NCBI RefSeq assembly: GCF_900626145.1
Contig: NZ_LR130817.1
Coordinates: 1,021,562 to 1,085,561 of the forward strand
Length of the DNA: 64,000 nucleotides
DNA from: Intestinimonas timonensis
GTDB taxonomy: Bacteria; Bacillota; Clostridia; Oscillospirales; Oscillospiraceae
Reading direction: 5' to 3'
In this document: one piece after another, positions 44,816 to 53,373 of the stretch
How the letters are laid out: each line of letters opens with the position of its first letter
Position numbering within the stretch: position 1 is the stretch's first letter
Notes under the pieces: model-generated
What the model was told of the DNA's origin: nothing
Database searches by the model: none
What the model saw: the letters and a program-made list of their open reading frames with translations, nothing else
Translations under genes and position numbers: made by a program

Positions 44816-45790
44816 ATGGAAAAATTACAATGCAGTGTGTGCGGCGGCGCTCTGGTGATGAGCGACGACGGAGAAAAGGCGGTCTGCGAAAGCTGCGGCA
44901 TGAGCTTCAAGAAGGAAACCGTCAAGAAAATGATCATGGAGCTGTCCGGCCCGGTAAAGGTGGAGGGCATCCAGAACAGCGACTCTCTGGCCGACCGGGC
45001 GGAGACCTTCCTGCGGCTGGGAGAGACGGAAAAGGCTCATGCTGCTTTCCGGCAGATGACCGATGAGTATCCTGCCGACTACCGGGGCTGGTGGGGCCTG
45101 ACCCGGCTGATGGACTGGGAAAAGTACTTCTATGACAGCGGCACAGGCAAGGCTGACATGCCGCTGGTGTGCAAGCGGGCACTGGAGTTCGCGCTGGAGG
45201 AGGCAAAAAAGGAGATCCAGGACTATTTTTCTGAAAAAGTCTCCACGGTAAAAACCCAGACCGATCAGCGTCATCGTGATGAGCAGGCGGCTGCGGAAGA
45301 AAAGCGTCGCAATGAGCAGGCGGCCGAAGAAGAATATCAGAAAAAACTCAGGACCTACGAAAACGCGCTGGAAGAGGTCCGCAGTGCCTTTGACAAGGCG
45401 CATGACCAGTTCCGTGCAGAGGAAGAAGTGACAAAGGCTCACCGCCGAGAACTTGATGCGTATTTGGAGAACATATCTCCCGGCGTCGCGCATCCGATCC
45501 GAAAGGGAAATCTGATTGCTCTGGTGATCGGCTGTGTCTTCGCAGGGATCGCTTTGTTTGGCGTTGGCGTCACCTCGGGGATGGAGCTTCTTATGACGAT
45601 CTCTTTTGTAGCGCTCCCTCTTGGTCTGCTGATCTTCCGCATCTGTCGGTGCAGCAGGACTTCAAATCGCATCGATGCGTTGAAACAGGCTATCGCACAG
45701 AGCGAGCAAAAGCAGGACACATTCAGAGCGCAGAGAGACAAGGCGGGCGTCGAATTGGAGGCCCTGCGCCGCAACGCGCCTGTCCGCTGA
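44816..45790 (+). CDS. Zinc-ribbon protein with TPR-like region, coiled coil and two membrane helices
   Basis: 324 aa. CSVCGGAL...CESCGMSFKK zinc ribbon, then a TPR-like stretch (DRAETFLRLGETEKAHAAFRQM), a long coiled coil, two membrane segments (LIALVIGCVFAGIALFGVG and ISFVALPLGLLIFRI) and a second short coil. Start ATG 44816 behind GAAAGGA. A second ribbon-plus-membrane protein in the same operon suggests hetero-assembly. Confidence 0.75.
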   Translation: MEKLQCSVCGGALVMSDDGEKAVCESCGMSFKKETVKKMIMELSGPVKVEGIQNSDSLADRAETFLRLGETEKAHAAFRQMTDEYPADYRGWWGLTRLMDWEKYFYDSGTGKADMPLVCKRALEFALEEAKKEIQDYFSEKVSTVKTQTDQRHRDEQAAAEEKRRNEQAAEEEYQKKLRTYENALEEVRSAFDKAHDQFRAEEEVTKAHRRELDAYLENISPGVAHPIRKGNLIALVIGCVFAGIALFGVGVTSGMELLMTISFVALPLGLLIFRICRCSRTSNRIDALKQAIAQSEQKQDTFRAQRDKAGVELEALRRNAPVR

Positions 45791-45849
45791 AAAACAATGT
45801 GAGGTGTCGGTCCTTATCCGGTTCCCGAAAATGAAAGGAGAGTAAGATC

Positions 45850-45996
45850 ATGAGCGATTTCAGATGCCCTTATTATTACTACGAGAACGGTGAGTGGAAA
45901 TGTCTCCACTGCTCCGGCAATTCCACGCTGCATGATTTCGACACATACTGCACAAGCGAAAGTCGTTGTCGTGAATGCCCCTACTACAATCGTTAA
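45850..45996 (+). CDS. 48-aa Cys-rich small protein
   Basis: ATG 45850 to TAA 45996 with AAGGAG 10 nt upstream. Six Cys in the pattern C-P-Y4 ... CLHC ... C ... CRECPYYN, suggesting one or two small zinc or iron sites. Below the size usually annotated. Gap to the next gene 20 bp, in the same direction, so probably part of the operon. Confidence 0.6.
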   Translation: MSDFRCPYYYYENGEWKCLHCSGNSTLHDFDTYCTSESRCRECPYYNR

Positions 45997-46016
45997 AAAA
46001 GAGAGGTGCGAAGCAT

Positions 46017-46760
46017 ATGACATTGGAAGAAGCCATTCATCTGGCAAATAATGGCGATCAGGAGGCCATGTTCCAGCTGGGCCAGTATTACTGGAAACAG
46101 GAAAAACAGTATCAGGAAGCTCAAAACTGGTATCTGAAGGGTGCGGAAGCCGGAGATGTCCGCTGTATGGCTCTGGCAGCCCTGAGCGGCAACGTTCTGG
46201 CCCATGCCCTGCGGAAAACAGTGGGCGCGCCTGCCGCGGCGGAGTGTGTGCGGGATCTGGAGACCTGCCTGTCCTGGGCGGCGCAGGCTCGTGCCAACGG
46301 CGGAAAATGTGACTCCGCCAGTATCGAGACTGAACTGGGTGTGTGCTGTTTTTTGGCTGCACTGAATGAGGAGAATGAGGAGCGTTCCACCGCGTATCTG
46401 CTGCGGGCAAGAGAACTGCTGCGGGCCAACCATCCCGCGCAGGACCCCGAGGCCCGCCTCTATCTGGCGTTTGCACTGGACAGGTGCTCCCGATTGGACG
46501 GCGGCATGCGTGACTTGGATTCACGACTGTATGTGGATCTGCTGACCGACATCTGTGAGAACCACCGCACAGAGGTAAAGGACGGCGCCGTGGCCTGCTA
46601 TTATTTGGGCGCGGCGTACCTGATGGGCAACGGCTGCAAAAAGGACGATAACAAGGCCTATCAGTGGATGGCCACAGCCCAGCAGATGGGCTTTGACTGT
46701 CAGGAAATGCTCAGAGGCTTTAAGAAAAAGCTGATGGGCGGTTATGTATACAAAGGATAA
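46017..46760 (+). CDS. Sel1-repeat protein of the SPFH-HerA cluster
   Basis: 247 aa. Sel1-like units at both ends: LANNGDQEAMFQLGQYYWKQ...AQNWYLKGAEAGDVRCM and ACYYLGAAYLMGNGCKKDDNKAYQWMATAQQMG. No signal peptide. GAGAGG upstream of ATG 46017. Likely an adaptor between the membrane proteins and the ATPase. Confidence 0.75.
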   Translation: MTLEEAIHLANNGDQEAMFQLGQYYWKQEKQYQEAQNWYLKGAEAGDVRCMALAALSGNVLAHALRKTVGAPAAAECVRDLETCLSWAAQARANGGKCDSASIETELGVCCFLAALNEENEERSTAYLLRARELLRANHPAQDPEARLYLAFALDRCSRLDGGMRDLDSRLYVDLLTDICENHRTEVKDGAVACYYLGAAYLMGNGCKKDDNKAYQWMATAQQMGFDCQEMLRGFKKKLMGGYVYKG

Positions 46761-46765
46761 CAGGG

Positions 46766-46792
46766 AACGGCCCGACATATCGGCGGGCCGTT
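46766..46792. terminator. Weak hairpin before the HerA-like gene
   Basis: AACGGCCCG / CGGGCCGTT stem, followed only by TCAAAATC. It may reduce but need not stop transcription into the ATPase gene. Confidence 0.4.
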
Positions 46793-46830
46793 TCAAAATC
46801 ATAAGAAGAAAAGAGTAAGGAGGCGGCGGT

Positions 46831-49440
46831 ATGCCCCTGTTTCAAGGAACCGAGCTGGAGGATGGCCGCTATCTGGGCCTGACCGTCCGGGAGGTGACGG
46901 CCCTGCCCCATATGGATGTGTTCGGCCCGGACTCCGGGCGGATGGGACAGGTCTTTGAGGGTCTGCTGGGAGACCTGGCCCGGCTGTGCGGGGAGTCTGC
47001 GGCGCTGGAGCTTCTCTGGCTGTCCCAGCCGGTGAGCGGACAGAAGTTTCCCGCCCGGGTACGGCTGTTCCTGCTGCTGCGGAAGCTGTCCGTCACGGCA
47101 GCGCAGGCAGAGCGGGAGATGGACGCCTTCCTGTCCGCCATGGAGGCGGTGCTCACCCAGAAGGGCTGCTCCCTGTCCGGGGGAGAGCCGTTGACGGGCC
47201 TGCTGGTACAGTCGGAGGGGCAGCTCCACGCTCTTGTGCGGCAGGAGAAGGTTCCCATGAGCTTATTCGCACAATTTCCCTATTACCACTATGACACCCT
47301 GCAGGGCTGCGCGTTGGACTTCGCATCCCTTCTGACGGTCCTGTGCGGCGCGCCGGGTGCGGCGCTGTCCGTGCAGGTCATCCCTGCGGCCCTGTCCCCG
47401 GAGGAACAGTTCGCCACCGAGCAGATGCGCCAGATGCTTTCTCAGGCGGTCAGCGGAATGCCCGGGCAAACCCCCGTCATGGGGGACGACACCGCCCGCA
47501 GGCCGCTGGAAACCTACACCTATTACGCCCAGGACAGCGGCCCCCGCTTTCTGATGAACCTGCTGGTAGGCGGGCAGCCCGCCGCCTGTGCCACCCTGCT
47601 GGCCCGGGTCCAGAGCGCCCTGCGGGGGGTGTCCCTGGCAGACACCGACCTGACGGGAGCCTTCTCCCTGGGGCGGGACCTGCTGTTCTCCCCATGGAAC
47701 ATCAGCAGCGCCCTTATCTACCAGTACCGGGACGGGGCGCTGTGGCAGAATTTGCAGGGCATGGAGGCCCTCATGCGGCTGCCGTATCTCTACACGGAGG
47801 GGGAGACGGCGAAGCTGATACAGATCCCCGTGGACGACGGCAGCCTGCCCGGCATCGTCAGTAACCGGGTGGATCTGTCCGGGGCGCTGTTTGACACGGC
47901 GGTGCTGGCGGTGGACAATATCGTCTTCGGTCACCTGGCGGGAGATGAGCGGGTGCGCATCGGCGCGCCGCTGAAAGCCTTCACCCGCCACGGCCTTATC
48001 GTGGGCACCCCCGGCACCGGCAAGACCACCTTCTCCGTGGATATGCTTTTGCAGTTCTATGAGAAGGGCATCCCCTTCCTGGCCATTGAGCCCACGAAAA
48101 CCGAATACCGGGCAATGATCGATACCATCCCGGATCTGCAGATCTTCACCCCCGGCAACAGCGGTGTATCCCCCTACCTCTGCAATCCCTTCCAGCCGCC
48201 CCGGAACATCACGGTAGAGAAGTACATCCCCAGTTTGGTCAGCGCCTTTCAGGCGGCGTTTTCCATGCCTTCGCCCCTGGATATGATTTTCCTGTCCGCT
48301 GTCCGGGCGGCCTATACGAAATACGGCTGGAAGAACAGCAGCAGGGCAGGAGACCCGGATGTGCAGCCCTTCGGCCTGTATGAGTTCATCCTCTGCTTCA
48401 AGGAGCTGGTGGCCAACTCCGGATACAGCGGCGAGGTTCGCAGTAATTTGCAGTCCGGTGGTACGCTGCGGCTGATGAATCTGCTGGAACAGAACGCCAG
48501 TATTTATGATACCATTCACACCATTCCGCTGGATGATCTGCTGTCCAAGCCAACCGTGCTGGAGCTGAATGCCATTGAAAACCAGGAGCAGAAAGCACTG
48601 ATTATGGCACTTATGCTGATCTCCATCTGCACCCACACCAAGCAGAACCAAAAGGGCGACGGAGAGCTGAAAAACATCATCCTCATTGACGAGGCCCATG
48701 TACTGCTGGGGGGCAAGTCCCGGTCCGACGGTGCGGGCGGGCAGGACACCACAGTGCGTGCCCTGCAAAACATGATTGCGGAGATCCGCTCCTACGGCAC
48801 GGGCATCCTCATTGCCGACCAGTCGCCCACGGCGGTCAGCCGGCCTATCGTGGCCAATACGGATATCAAAGTGTCCTTCCGTCTGGTGCAGGGGGAGGAG
48901 AAGGCGGCTCTGGCGGACAGTACCGGCATGGAGGAGACCCAGCGGCAGCATCTGGGCCGTCTGGGCGTGGGAGAGGCCTTCGTCTATTACAGCCGCCTGG
49001 ACACGCCCCAGTTAGTGAAGACCACCGACAGCCGGGCGGCCAAAGGTATCCGCCTGTCTGTCCCAGACGAGGAGATTGCCGGACGCATGACCTATTGGAC
49101 CCATTATGGGGATCAGCTCAAGCCCTACCGGGAATGCGAACTCTGTCCCCAGTGCGCCGGCGGCTGCGATCTTGTGCTTCGGGACCGGGCGGACTACTAC
49201 GCCGCTCGGGTCCTGCAGGAAAACGGCGTCAAAATGAAGGACCGCAGCACCGCGGCACAGTATGCAATCCTGTTGCACAAACCCCTGGCCCTCTGGGAGG
49301 GGACGCCGGAGCTGGACTTTGAACGGCTGTGCTTCTGCGCCCGCTTACGGCTTCTGCGGAAGACAGCGTTGGAAAAAGGCTTTGTATTTACCCCGCGGGA
49401 AATGGAGACTATTCTGCTTCCCCGGGAGAAGGGAGAATAA
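46831..49440 (+). CDS. HerA/VirB4-like ATPase
   Basis: 869 aa. N-terminal ~380 residues are a family-specific domain. The ATPase core has Walker A GTPGTGKTT (392-400), FLAIEPTKTEYR, Walker B NIILIDEAH (D620, E621) and ILIADQSPTAV as sensor strand. Near the C-terminus C769, C772, C775 and C779 make a zinc knuckle. HerA-FtsK fold proteins pump DNA or polypeptides as hexameric rings; DUF87-type members occur in antiphage and membrane-associated conflict systems. No NurA nuclease or T4SS genes accompany it. GGAGGCGG upstream of ATG. Confidence 0.8.
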   Translation: MPLFQGTELEDGRYLGLTVREVTALPHMDVFGPDSGRMGQVFEGLLGDLARLCGESAALELLWLSQPVSGQKFPARVRLFLLLRKLSVTAAQAEREMDAFLSAMEAVLTQKGCSLSGGEPLTGLLVQSEGQLHALVRQEKVPMSLFAQFPYYHYDTLQGCALDFASLLTVLCGAPGAALSVQVIPAALSPEEQFATEQMRQMLSQAVSGMPGQTPVMGDDTARRPLETYTYYAQDSGPRFLMNLLVGGQPAACATLLARVQSALRGVSLADTDLTGAFSLGRDLLFSPWNISSALIYQYRDGALWQNLQGMEALMRLPYLYTEGETAKLIQIPVDDGSLPGIVSNRVDLSGALFDTAVLAVDNIVFGHLAGDERVRIGAPLKAFTRHGLIVGTPGTGKTTFSVDMLLQFYEKGIPFLAIEPTKTEYRAMIDTIPDLQIFTPGNSGVSPYLCNPFQPPRNITVEKYIPSLVSAFQAAFSMPSPLDMIFLSAVRAAYTKYGWKNSSRAGDPDVQPFGLYEFILCFKELVANSGYSGEVRSNLQSGGTLRLMNLLEQNASIYDTIHTIPLDDLLSKPTVLELNAIENQEQKALIMALMLISICTHTKQNQKGDGELKNIILIDEAHVLLGGKSRSDGAGGQDTTVRALQNMIAEIRSYGTGILIADQSPTAVSRPIVANTDIKVSFRLVQGEEKAALADSTGMEETQRQHLGRLGVGEAFVYYSRLDTPQLVKTTDSRAAKGIRLSVPDEEIAGRMTYWTHYGDQLKPYRECELCPQCAGGCDLVLRDRADYYAARVLQENGVKMKDRSTAAQYAILLHKPLALWEGTPELDFERLCFCARLRLLRKTALEKGFVFTPREMETILLPREKGE

Positions 49441-49443
49441 CAT

Positions 49444-49917
49444 ATGTGCGATGAATTCGGAAGCAGCATGGATGTCTCCGGCGATTTGAGTACAGATAAT
49501 GATGTTTCCTGCGAGGAGAGCGGCATCGATTTTGAATCGGAGGGCATCTTCGACGCGCCCCAGGAAGATATACAGACGGATATCTCCGACGGAGCTGGGG
49601 ATGACGTGTATGAGGCCAGCAGTCTGGATGAGATCGAGATCCTGGAGGAGAGCGGCGACACCCACACCATTGCGGAGCGGATGGAGGAGCTGTACGGAGA
49701 GAACCCTGTGGAGGAGCTGACTCCCGCCCAGGAGGGCCTGAGGGAGTTTGAGGAGAGCGCATCCGAACGGCTGGATGAGATCCAAGAGCATAAAGAGGCT
49801 CTGGAGGACCTGAAGTCTGCCTTGCTGGCGGGCGACGCAACCGCTCTGGAGATGTTTGGACTGGAAACGCCGGATACCTCCGAAGAGGAGGGGCACCAGA
49901 AGGTGCTGACCCGGTAA
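49444..49917 (+). CDS. Highly acidic protein after the HerA-like ATPase
   Basis: 157 aa, very rich in Asp/Glu, with a probable coiled stretch (LREFEESASERLDEIQEHKEALEDLK). Starts 3 bp after the ATPase stop with GGGAGAAGGGAG upstream. No known family. May be a regulator, substrate mimic or secreted/translocated cargo of the ATPase; all of these are guesses. Confidence 0.65.
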   Translation: MCDEFGSSMDVSGDLSTDNDVSCEESGIDFESEGIFDAPQEDIQTDISDGAGDDVYEASSLDEIEILEESGDTHTIAERMEELYGENPVEELTPAQEGLREFEESASERLDEIQEHKEALEDLKSALLAGDATALEMFGLETPDTSEEEGHQKVLTR

Positions 49918-49930
49918 GCAGATATATTCA

Positions 49931-49977
49931 AAAAAAGGGTTCTGAGCTTTGCGCGTTGCAAAGCTCAGAACCCTTTT
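49931..49977. terminator. Bidirectional terminator at the element's right end
   Basis: GGGTTCTGAGCTTTGC / GCAAAGCTCAGAACCC perfect stem (49937-49973) with six A before and four T after. It ends the SPFH-HerA operon on the plus strand and the truncated cotJ operon on the minus strand. Confidence 0.92.
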
Positions 49978-49983
49978 CATATG

Positions 49984-50553
49984 TCAGCAGCTCTTGCTTG
50001 TCCCGTTCCATCTTGTACGCTTTGTTTCGCCGAAGCGTTGGAAATGGACGATCTCCCGCTCACGAAGGAAACGGATGACATCGTTGACATCGGGGTCGTC
50101 GCTGAGGCGCAGGATATTATCGTAAGTGACCCGGGCCTTCTGCTCGGCAGCCATGTTTTCAGTGAGATCGGCGATGACATCGCCCTTCACGCCGATACTG
50201 GCAGCATTCCAGGGGGCACCGGAGGCAGCAGTGGGGTAGATGCCCGTGGTATGGTCTACGAAATAGGGGGCGAAGGAGGGGCATTTCCTGACCTCCTCGT
50301 CGGTGAGCTCACGAGTGAGCTGATGGACAATGGCGCCGATCATCTCCAGATGGCCCAGCTCCTCAGTGCCGATATCGGTGAGGAGGGCTTTGAGTTCCGG
50401 ATAGGGCATGGCGTAGCGCTGACTCAGGTAGCGCAGGGAAGCCCCCAGTTCTCCATCCGGACCACCGTACTGGCTGATGATAAAGGAGGCCAGCTTAGGA
50501 TTTGGATTTTTGATATGCACAGGATATTGCAGCTTTTTTTCATAGGAAAACAT
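49984..50553 (-). CDS. cotJC: CotJC manganese-catalase-like coat protein, 3' end replaced by element sequence
   Basis: 189 aa as it stands. Ferritin-like di-manganese fold with ALLTDIGTEELGHLEMIGAIV and VTYDNILRLSDDPDV...REREIVHFQRFGE. The last 13 residues (TKRTRWNGTSKSC) come from the element, and the native tail is at 16050-16134. Spore-coat catalase relatives are made in the mother cell. The replaced tail lies after the last metal-binding helix residues, so partial function is possible. Start ATG 50553 with GGGAGAGG, 1 bp after the cotJAB stop. Confidence 0.88.
   Translation of the reverse strand: MFSYEKKLQYPVHIKNPNPKLASFIISQYGGPDGELGASLRYLSQRYAMPYPELKALLTDIGTEELGHLEMIGAIVHQLTRELTDEEVRKCPSFAPYFVDHTTGIYPTAASGAPWNAASIGVKGDVIADLTENMAAEQKARVTYDNILRLSDDPDVNDVIRFLREREIVHFQRFGETKRTRWNGTSKSC
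50007..50038. other. attR: right attP arm plus core
   Basis: The core TCGCCGAAGCGT at 50027-50038 equals 16123-16134. The arm TCCATCTTGTACGCTT (50007-50022) is the exact inverted complement of 16129-16144. The sequence to the right is cotJC. Confidence 0.9.
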
Positions 50554-50554
50554 G

Positions 50555-51010
50555 TCAGCCTCTCCCTTCGTCCGAATTCCAAGGCCACGGATCCTTTGGC
50601 CAGGTGTAGGTCTTGCTGGCTGCGGCATCGCTCCGCATCACAGGACCGTTGGCGGCGGCGTAAGCGGCACGGGCCTCCTGCTCCATAGCGGTATACTTTT
50701 GGAAGAGAGCAAAGGCTTCCCCATCAGAGGGATGGGTATCCAGATAAAGGGCCAGCTCCTGGACCACAAACTCCAGAGCCTGGAGCTGGGTGAGAGGGCT
50801 CTCGGCTACGGCGGCAGCGGTCTTTTTTGCCCGGAAGGGAAGGTCCAGACCGGGGTAGAGGGTGCCGCTGCTCAGAGCTTCCATCTGCTCATAACGCTTG
50901 GCACCGGTCTGCTGGAACGGCACATAGGGTACTGCCAGGGGCGCACAGGACGGCAGAATGCCGCAGGCATCCCCGCAGGGGATGGGTTCAGTTCCATGTT
51001 CAGGATACAC
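50555..51010 (-). CDS. Fused CotJA-CotJB spore coat protein
   Basis: 151 aa. Residues ~20-62 are CotJA-like (LAVPYVPFQQTGAKRYEQMEAL, GTLYPGLDLPF). Residues ~72-150 are CotJB-like (LQALEFVVQELALYLDTHPSD, GPVMR, TWPKDPWPWN). In most spore formers these are two genes, cotJA and cotJB, before cotJC. GTG start with AGGAGG 8 nt upstream. Acts with CotJC in the inner coat. Confidence 0.85.
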   Translation of the reverse strand: MYPEHGTEPIPCGDACGILPSCAPLAVPYVPFQQTGAKRYEQMEALSSGTLYPGLDLPFRAKKTAAAVAESPLTQLQALEFVVQELALYLDTHPSDGEAFALFQKYTAMEQEARAAYAAANGPVMRSDAAASKTYTWPKDPWPWNSDEGRG

Positions 51011-51126
51011 GGGATGTTCCTCCTAACTGGATTTTGGCGGCTCCCGCTTTGACGGGAAAACCAGCCATCCCATCCTATGCGCCGGAGATGCACTTGGCCC
51101 CTGTTTACTTTTTCAGACCGCCTATG

Positions 51127-51135
51127 GTATAATGG
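51127..51135 (+). promoter_or_regulatory. Extended -10 promoter of the MATE gene
   Basis: TGGTATAAT (TGnTATAAT) with no well-spaced -35. Transcription would start near 51142, which excludes the in-frame ATG at 51132 as start of the MATE protein. Confidence 0.6.
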
Positions 51136-51182
51136 GGGCCGCTGAATCAGGCGATATAAAAAACCACTTAGGAGAGAGAGAT

Positions 51183-52559
51183 TTGAAGCGTGAAAATGAC
51201 CTGGGCAGAGACCCCATTCGTTCCCTGGTGCTTCGGGTGGCCCTGCCCTCTATGCTGGCCCAGTTCGTCAGCGTCTTTTACAGCATCGTGGATCGAATGT
51301 ACATCGGAAATATCCCGGAGATCGGCGACACTGCATTAGCCGGCGTGGGCATCTGTGGCCCTATTGTCACACTGATCGGCGCCTTTGCCTTCCTGGTAGG
51401 AGTGGGAGGTGCTCCCCTCATGAGCATCAAGCTGGGTGAAGGTGATCGGGATGCCGCAGAGCGGATCCTGGCCAACTGCTTCCTGATGCTCCTGATTCTC
51501 TCGGTAGTACTCACCGGTGTTTCCTTGCTCATTCGGGAAAAACTGTTGATGTGGTTCGGTGCCAGCACTATCACCTTTCCCTATGCAGACGCCTATATTA
51601 CCATCTATCTCATGGGGACGGTCTTTGCCCTCATGTCCTCAGGACTCAACCAGTTCATTGTCTGCCAGGGTTTTGCCAATGCAGGAATGCGCTCTGTCCT
51701 GCTGGGCGCTGTACTCAACATCATTCTGGACCCCATCTTCATCTTCCTGTTGGATATGGGGGTCAGTGGAGCCGCTCTGGCCACAGTGCTTTCCCAAATG
51801 GCCTCATGCATTTATGTACTTCTTTTCCTCTTCGGCCACCGTCCGCCGGTACGTATTACGTTCGGTGGATACCGCTTCAAGACAGTCCGGTCTGTCCTGA
51901 CCGTTGGTCTGACCTCCTTTATCATTATTGCTATGGATAATGTGATGATCATTGCCATGAACACCCTGCTCCAACGCTATGGAGGAGCAGGTGAGGGGGA
52001 TATGCTGGTCACCTGCGCCACCATCATGCAGAGTTTTATGCTGATGATCACGATGCCTTTGAGCGGTATCACCGGAGGAACGCAGAGTATTTTGGGGTTT
52101 AACTATGGCGCAAACCGTCCTGACCGGGTATTAGGGGCACAAAAGTATATTGCCTTGCTTTGCGTCACCTTTACTACAATCTTCTTTTTGGTCGCCCAAC
52201 TGATCCCGCAGTCCTTTGTCCTCATTTTTACCCGAGATCCCGACTACGTGGCCACCGCGTCTCAAGCCATCCGTATCTTTACCCTGGGTATCATTCCTAT
52301 GGGACTCCAGTACACCATTGTGGACGGTTTCACTGGCATGGGCGTGGTGCGTGCCTCGCTGCCTCTGTCTTTCTGGCGGAAGGGAATCTACTTTGTGAGC
52401 CTTTTCGTGCTGCCCGCCCTCTTCGGTGCCCAGGCCGTCTTTTTCTCCGGACCTATCGCCGACTTTGGCGGTGCTGCTGTCTCAGTACTGGTGTACCTGC
52501 TGACCATCAAACGCATTCTGGGCCAGCGCGCCGCTGCCGTCGCCGTGAAGCCCGCCTGA
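51183..52559 (+). CDS. MATE-family efflux protein (chromosomal)
   Basis: 458 aa, 12 helices. DPIRSLVLRVALPSMLAQFVS, IVDRMYIGNIPEIGDTALAGVG and GITGGTQSILGFNYGA are MATE text of the DinF/MepA branch, distinct from the element-borne MATE at 41270. TTG start at 51183 is supported by AGGAGAGA upstream and by the promoter position. Confidence 0.88.
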   Translation: MKRENDLGRDPIRSLVLRVALPSMLAQFVSVFYSIVDRMYIGNIPEIGDTALAGVGICGPIVTLIGAFAFLVGVGGAPLMSIKLGEGDRDAAERILANCFLMLLILSVVLTGVSLLIREKLLMWFGASTITFPYADAYITIYLMGTVFALMSSGLNQFIVCQGFANAGMRSVLLGAVLNIILDPIFIFLLDMGVSGAALATVLSQMASCIYVLLFLFGHRPPVRITFGGYRFKTVRSVLTVGLTSFIIIAMDNVMIIAMNTLLQRYGGAGEGDMLVTCATIMQSFMLMITMPLSGITGGTQSILGFNYGANRPDRVLGAQKYIALLCVTFTTIFFLVAQLIPQSFVLIFTRDPDYVATASQAIRIFTLGIIPMGLQYTIVDGFTGMGVVRASLPLSFWRKGIYFVSLFVLPALFGAQAVFFSGPIADFGGAAVSVLVYLLTIKRILGQRAAAVAVKPA

Positions 52560-52610
52560 CGCATGCCTTCACTCTTCCAGGCATAAACTGCCGGGAGGGG
52601 GTGACCTTTT

Positions 52611-53354
52611 ATGAGGACCGGAAATAAAAGCCCGTGCAAATGGAAGAAAAGCGTAGCCATCGGCGTAGTGGCGCTTTTGGTGGTCGGTACCAGTTTGTGC
52701 CTTCTGTGGCGGACACCATCCGTCATACCCACGCTGGCCGGTCCGTCCCAGCTCCAGGGTGCCACAGTGGTCATCGATGCCGGACACGGCGGAGAAGATG
52801 GAGGTGCCGTTTCACCTTCCGGCACTGTGGAGAGTGGCATCAACCTGGAGATCGCCCTGCGGTTGGATGCTGTTCTGGGGCTTTACGGCACAGACACTGT
52901 GTTGTTGCGCACCGAGGACGTATCCCTCCACGATCCGGATGCCCAGACCCTGCGGGAGAAAAAGGCCTCTGATCTGCGCAATCGAACAGAGCGGGTGGAG
53001 GCTATCCCCAATGCTCTGCTGGTGAGTATCCACCAAAATACCTATACCGGCAGCGGCCGCTATCATGGTGCACAGGTCTTTTATGCCGATGCGGAAAGCA
53101 GTGAGGCCCTGGCCCGACATGCCCAGGAGATCCTGCGCCAAGCCCTGGACCCTCAAAATACCAGACAGGCCGCCAAACTTCCAGGTGCTGTCTACCTGAT
53201 GGACCATATCACCTGTCCCGCTATTCTGGTGGAATGTGGATTTTTGTCCAATCCTGAGGAAGACGCGCTGCTGCGCACCGCTGGATACCAGACCAAGCTG
53301 GCCGCTGCTCTGGCCAGTGCTCTTTTGTCACCCATCCCTGAGGAGGGGACATAG
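52611..53354 (+). CDS. cwlD: N-acetylmuramoyl-L-alanine amidase CwlD
   Basis: 247 aa. N-terminal membrane anchor (VAIGVVALLVVGTSLCLLW), then the Amidase_3 fold: VVIDAGHGGEDGGA with zinc ligand H59, E74 (TVESGINLE), SIHQNTYTG and the catalytic ILVECGFLSNPEED. In B. subtilis CwlD makes the muramic-delta-lactam of the spore cortex needed for germination. GGGAGGGGG upstream. Confidence 0.88.
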   Translation: MRTGNKSPCKWKKSVAIGVVALLVVGTSLCLLWRTPSVIPTLAGPSQLQGATVVIDAGHGGEDGGAVSPSGTVESGINLEIALRLDAVLGLYGTDTVLLRTEDVSLHDPDAQTLREKKASDLRNRTERVEAIPNALLVSIHQNTYTGSGRYHGAQVFYADAESSEALARHAQEILRQALDPQNTRQAAKLPGAVYLMDHITCPAILVECGFLSNPEEDALLRTAGYQTKLAAALASALLSPIPEEGT

Positions 53355-53373
53355 AAAGGGAAGTGGACCAATT

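Larger units (their letters stand above)
16123..50038. mobile_element. 33.9-kb serine-recombinase integrative element inserted in cotJC
   Basis: The element lies between two copies of TCGCCGAAGCGT (16123-16134 and 50027-50038). Outside the copies cotJC is split, and inside is foreign DNA. The right inner flank CCATCTTGTACGCTT (50008-50022) is the exact reverse complement of AAGCGTACAAGATGG at the left end (16129-16143), with one more matching pair outside. The circularised element would therefore carry a symmetric attP. A large serine recombinase is encoded next to the left end. Cargo: IS66 copies, redox and steroid-dehydrogenase-like genes, mobilisation remnants, an RdRp-like operon and a SPFH/HerA cluster. 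No conjugation secretion genes are visible, so it is an IME-like or domesticated skin-like element. Confidence 0.9.

Noticed and set aside
46831..49440. HerA-like ATPase as a conjugation VirB4/TraC protein, making the element a complete ICE
   Set aside because: No other secretion-channel, coupling-protein or pilus genes are present, and the relaxase is destroyed. Its neighbours are SPFH and Sel1 proteins.
49984..50553. Treating the 189-aa CotJC as a normal intact gene
   Set aside because: Its last 13 residues are encoded by the element arm, and the family-typical tail lies at 16050-16134 behind an identical core.
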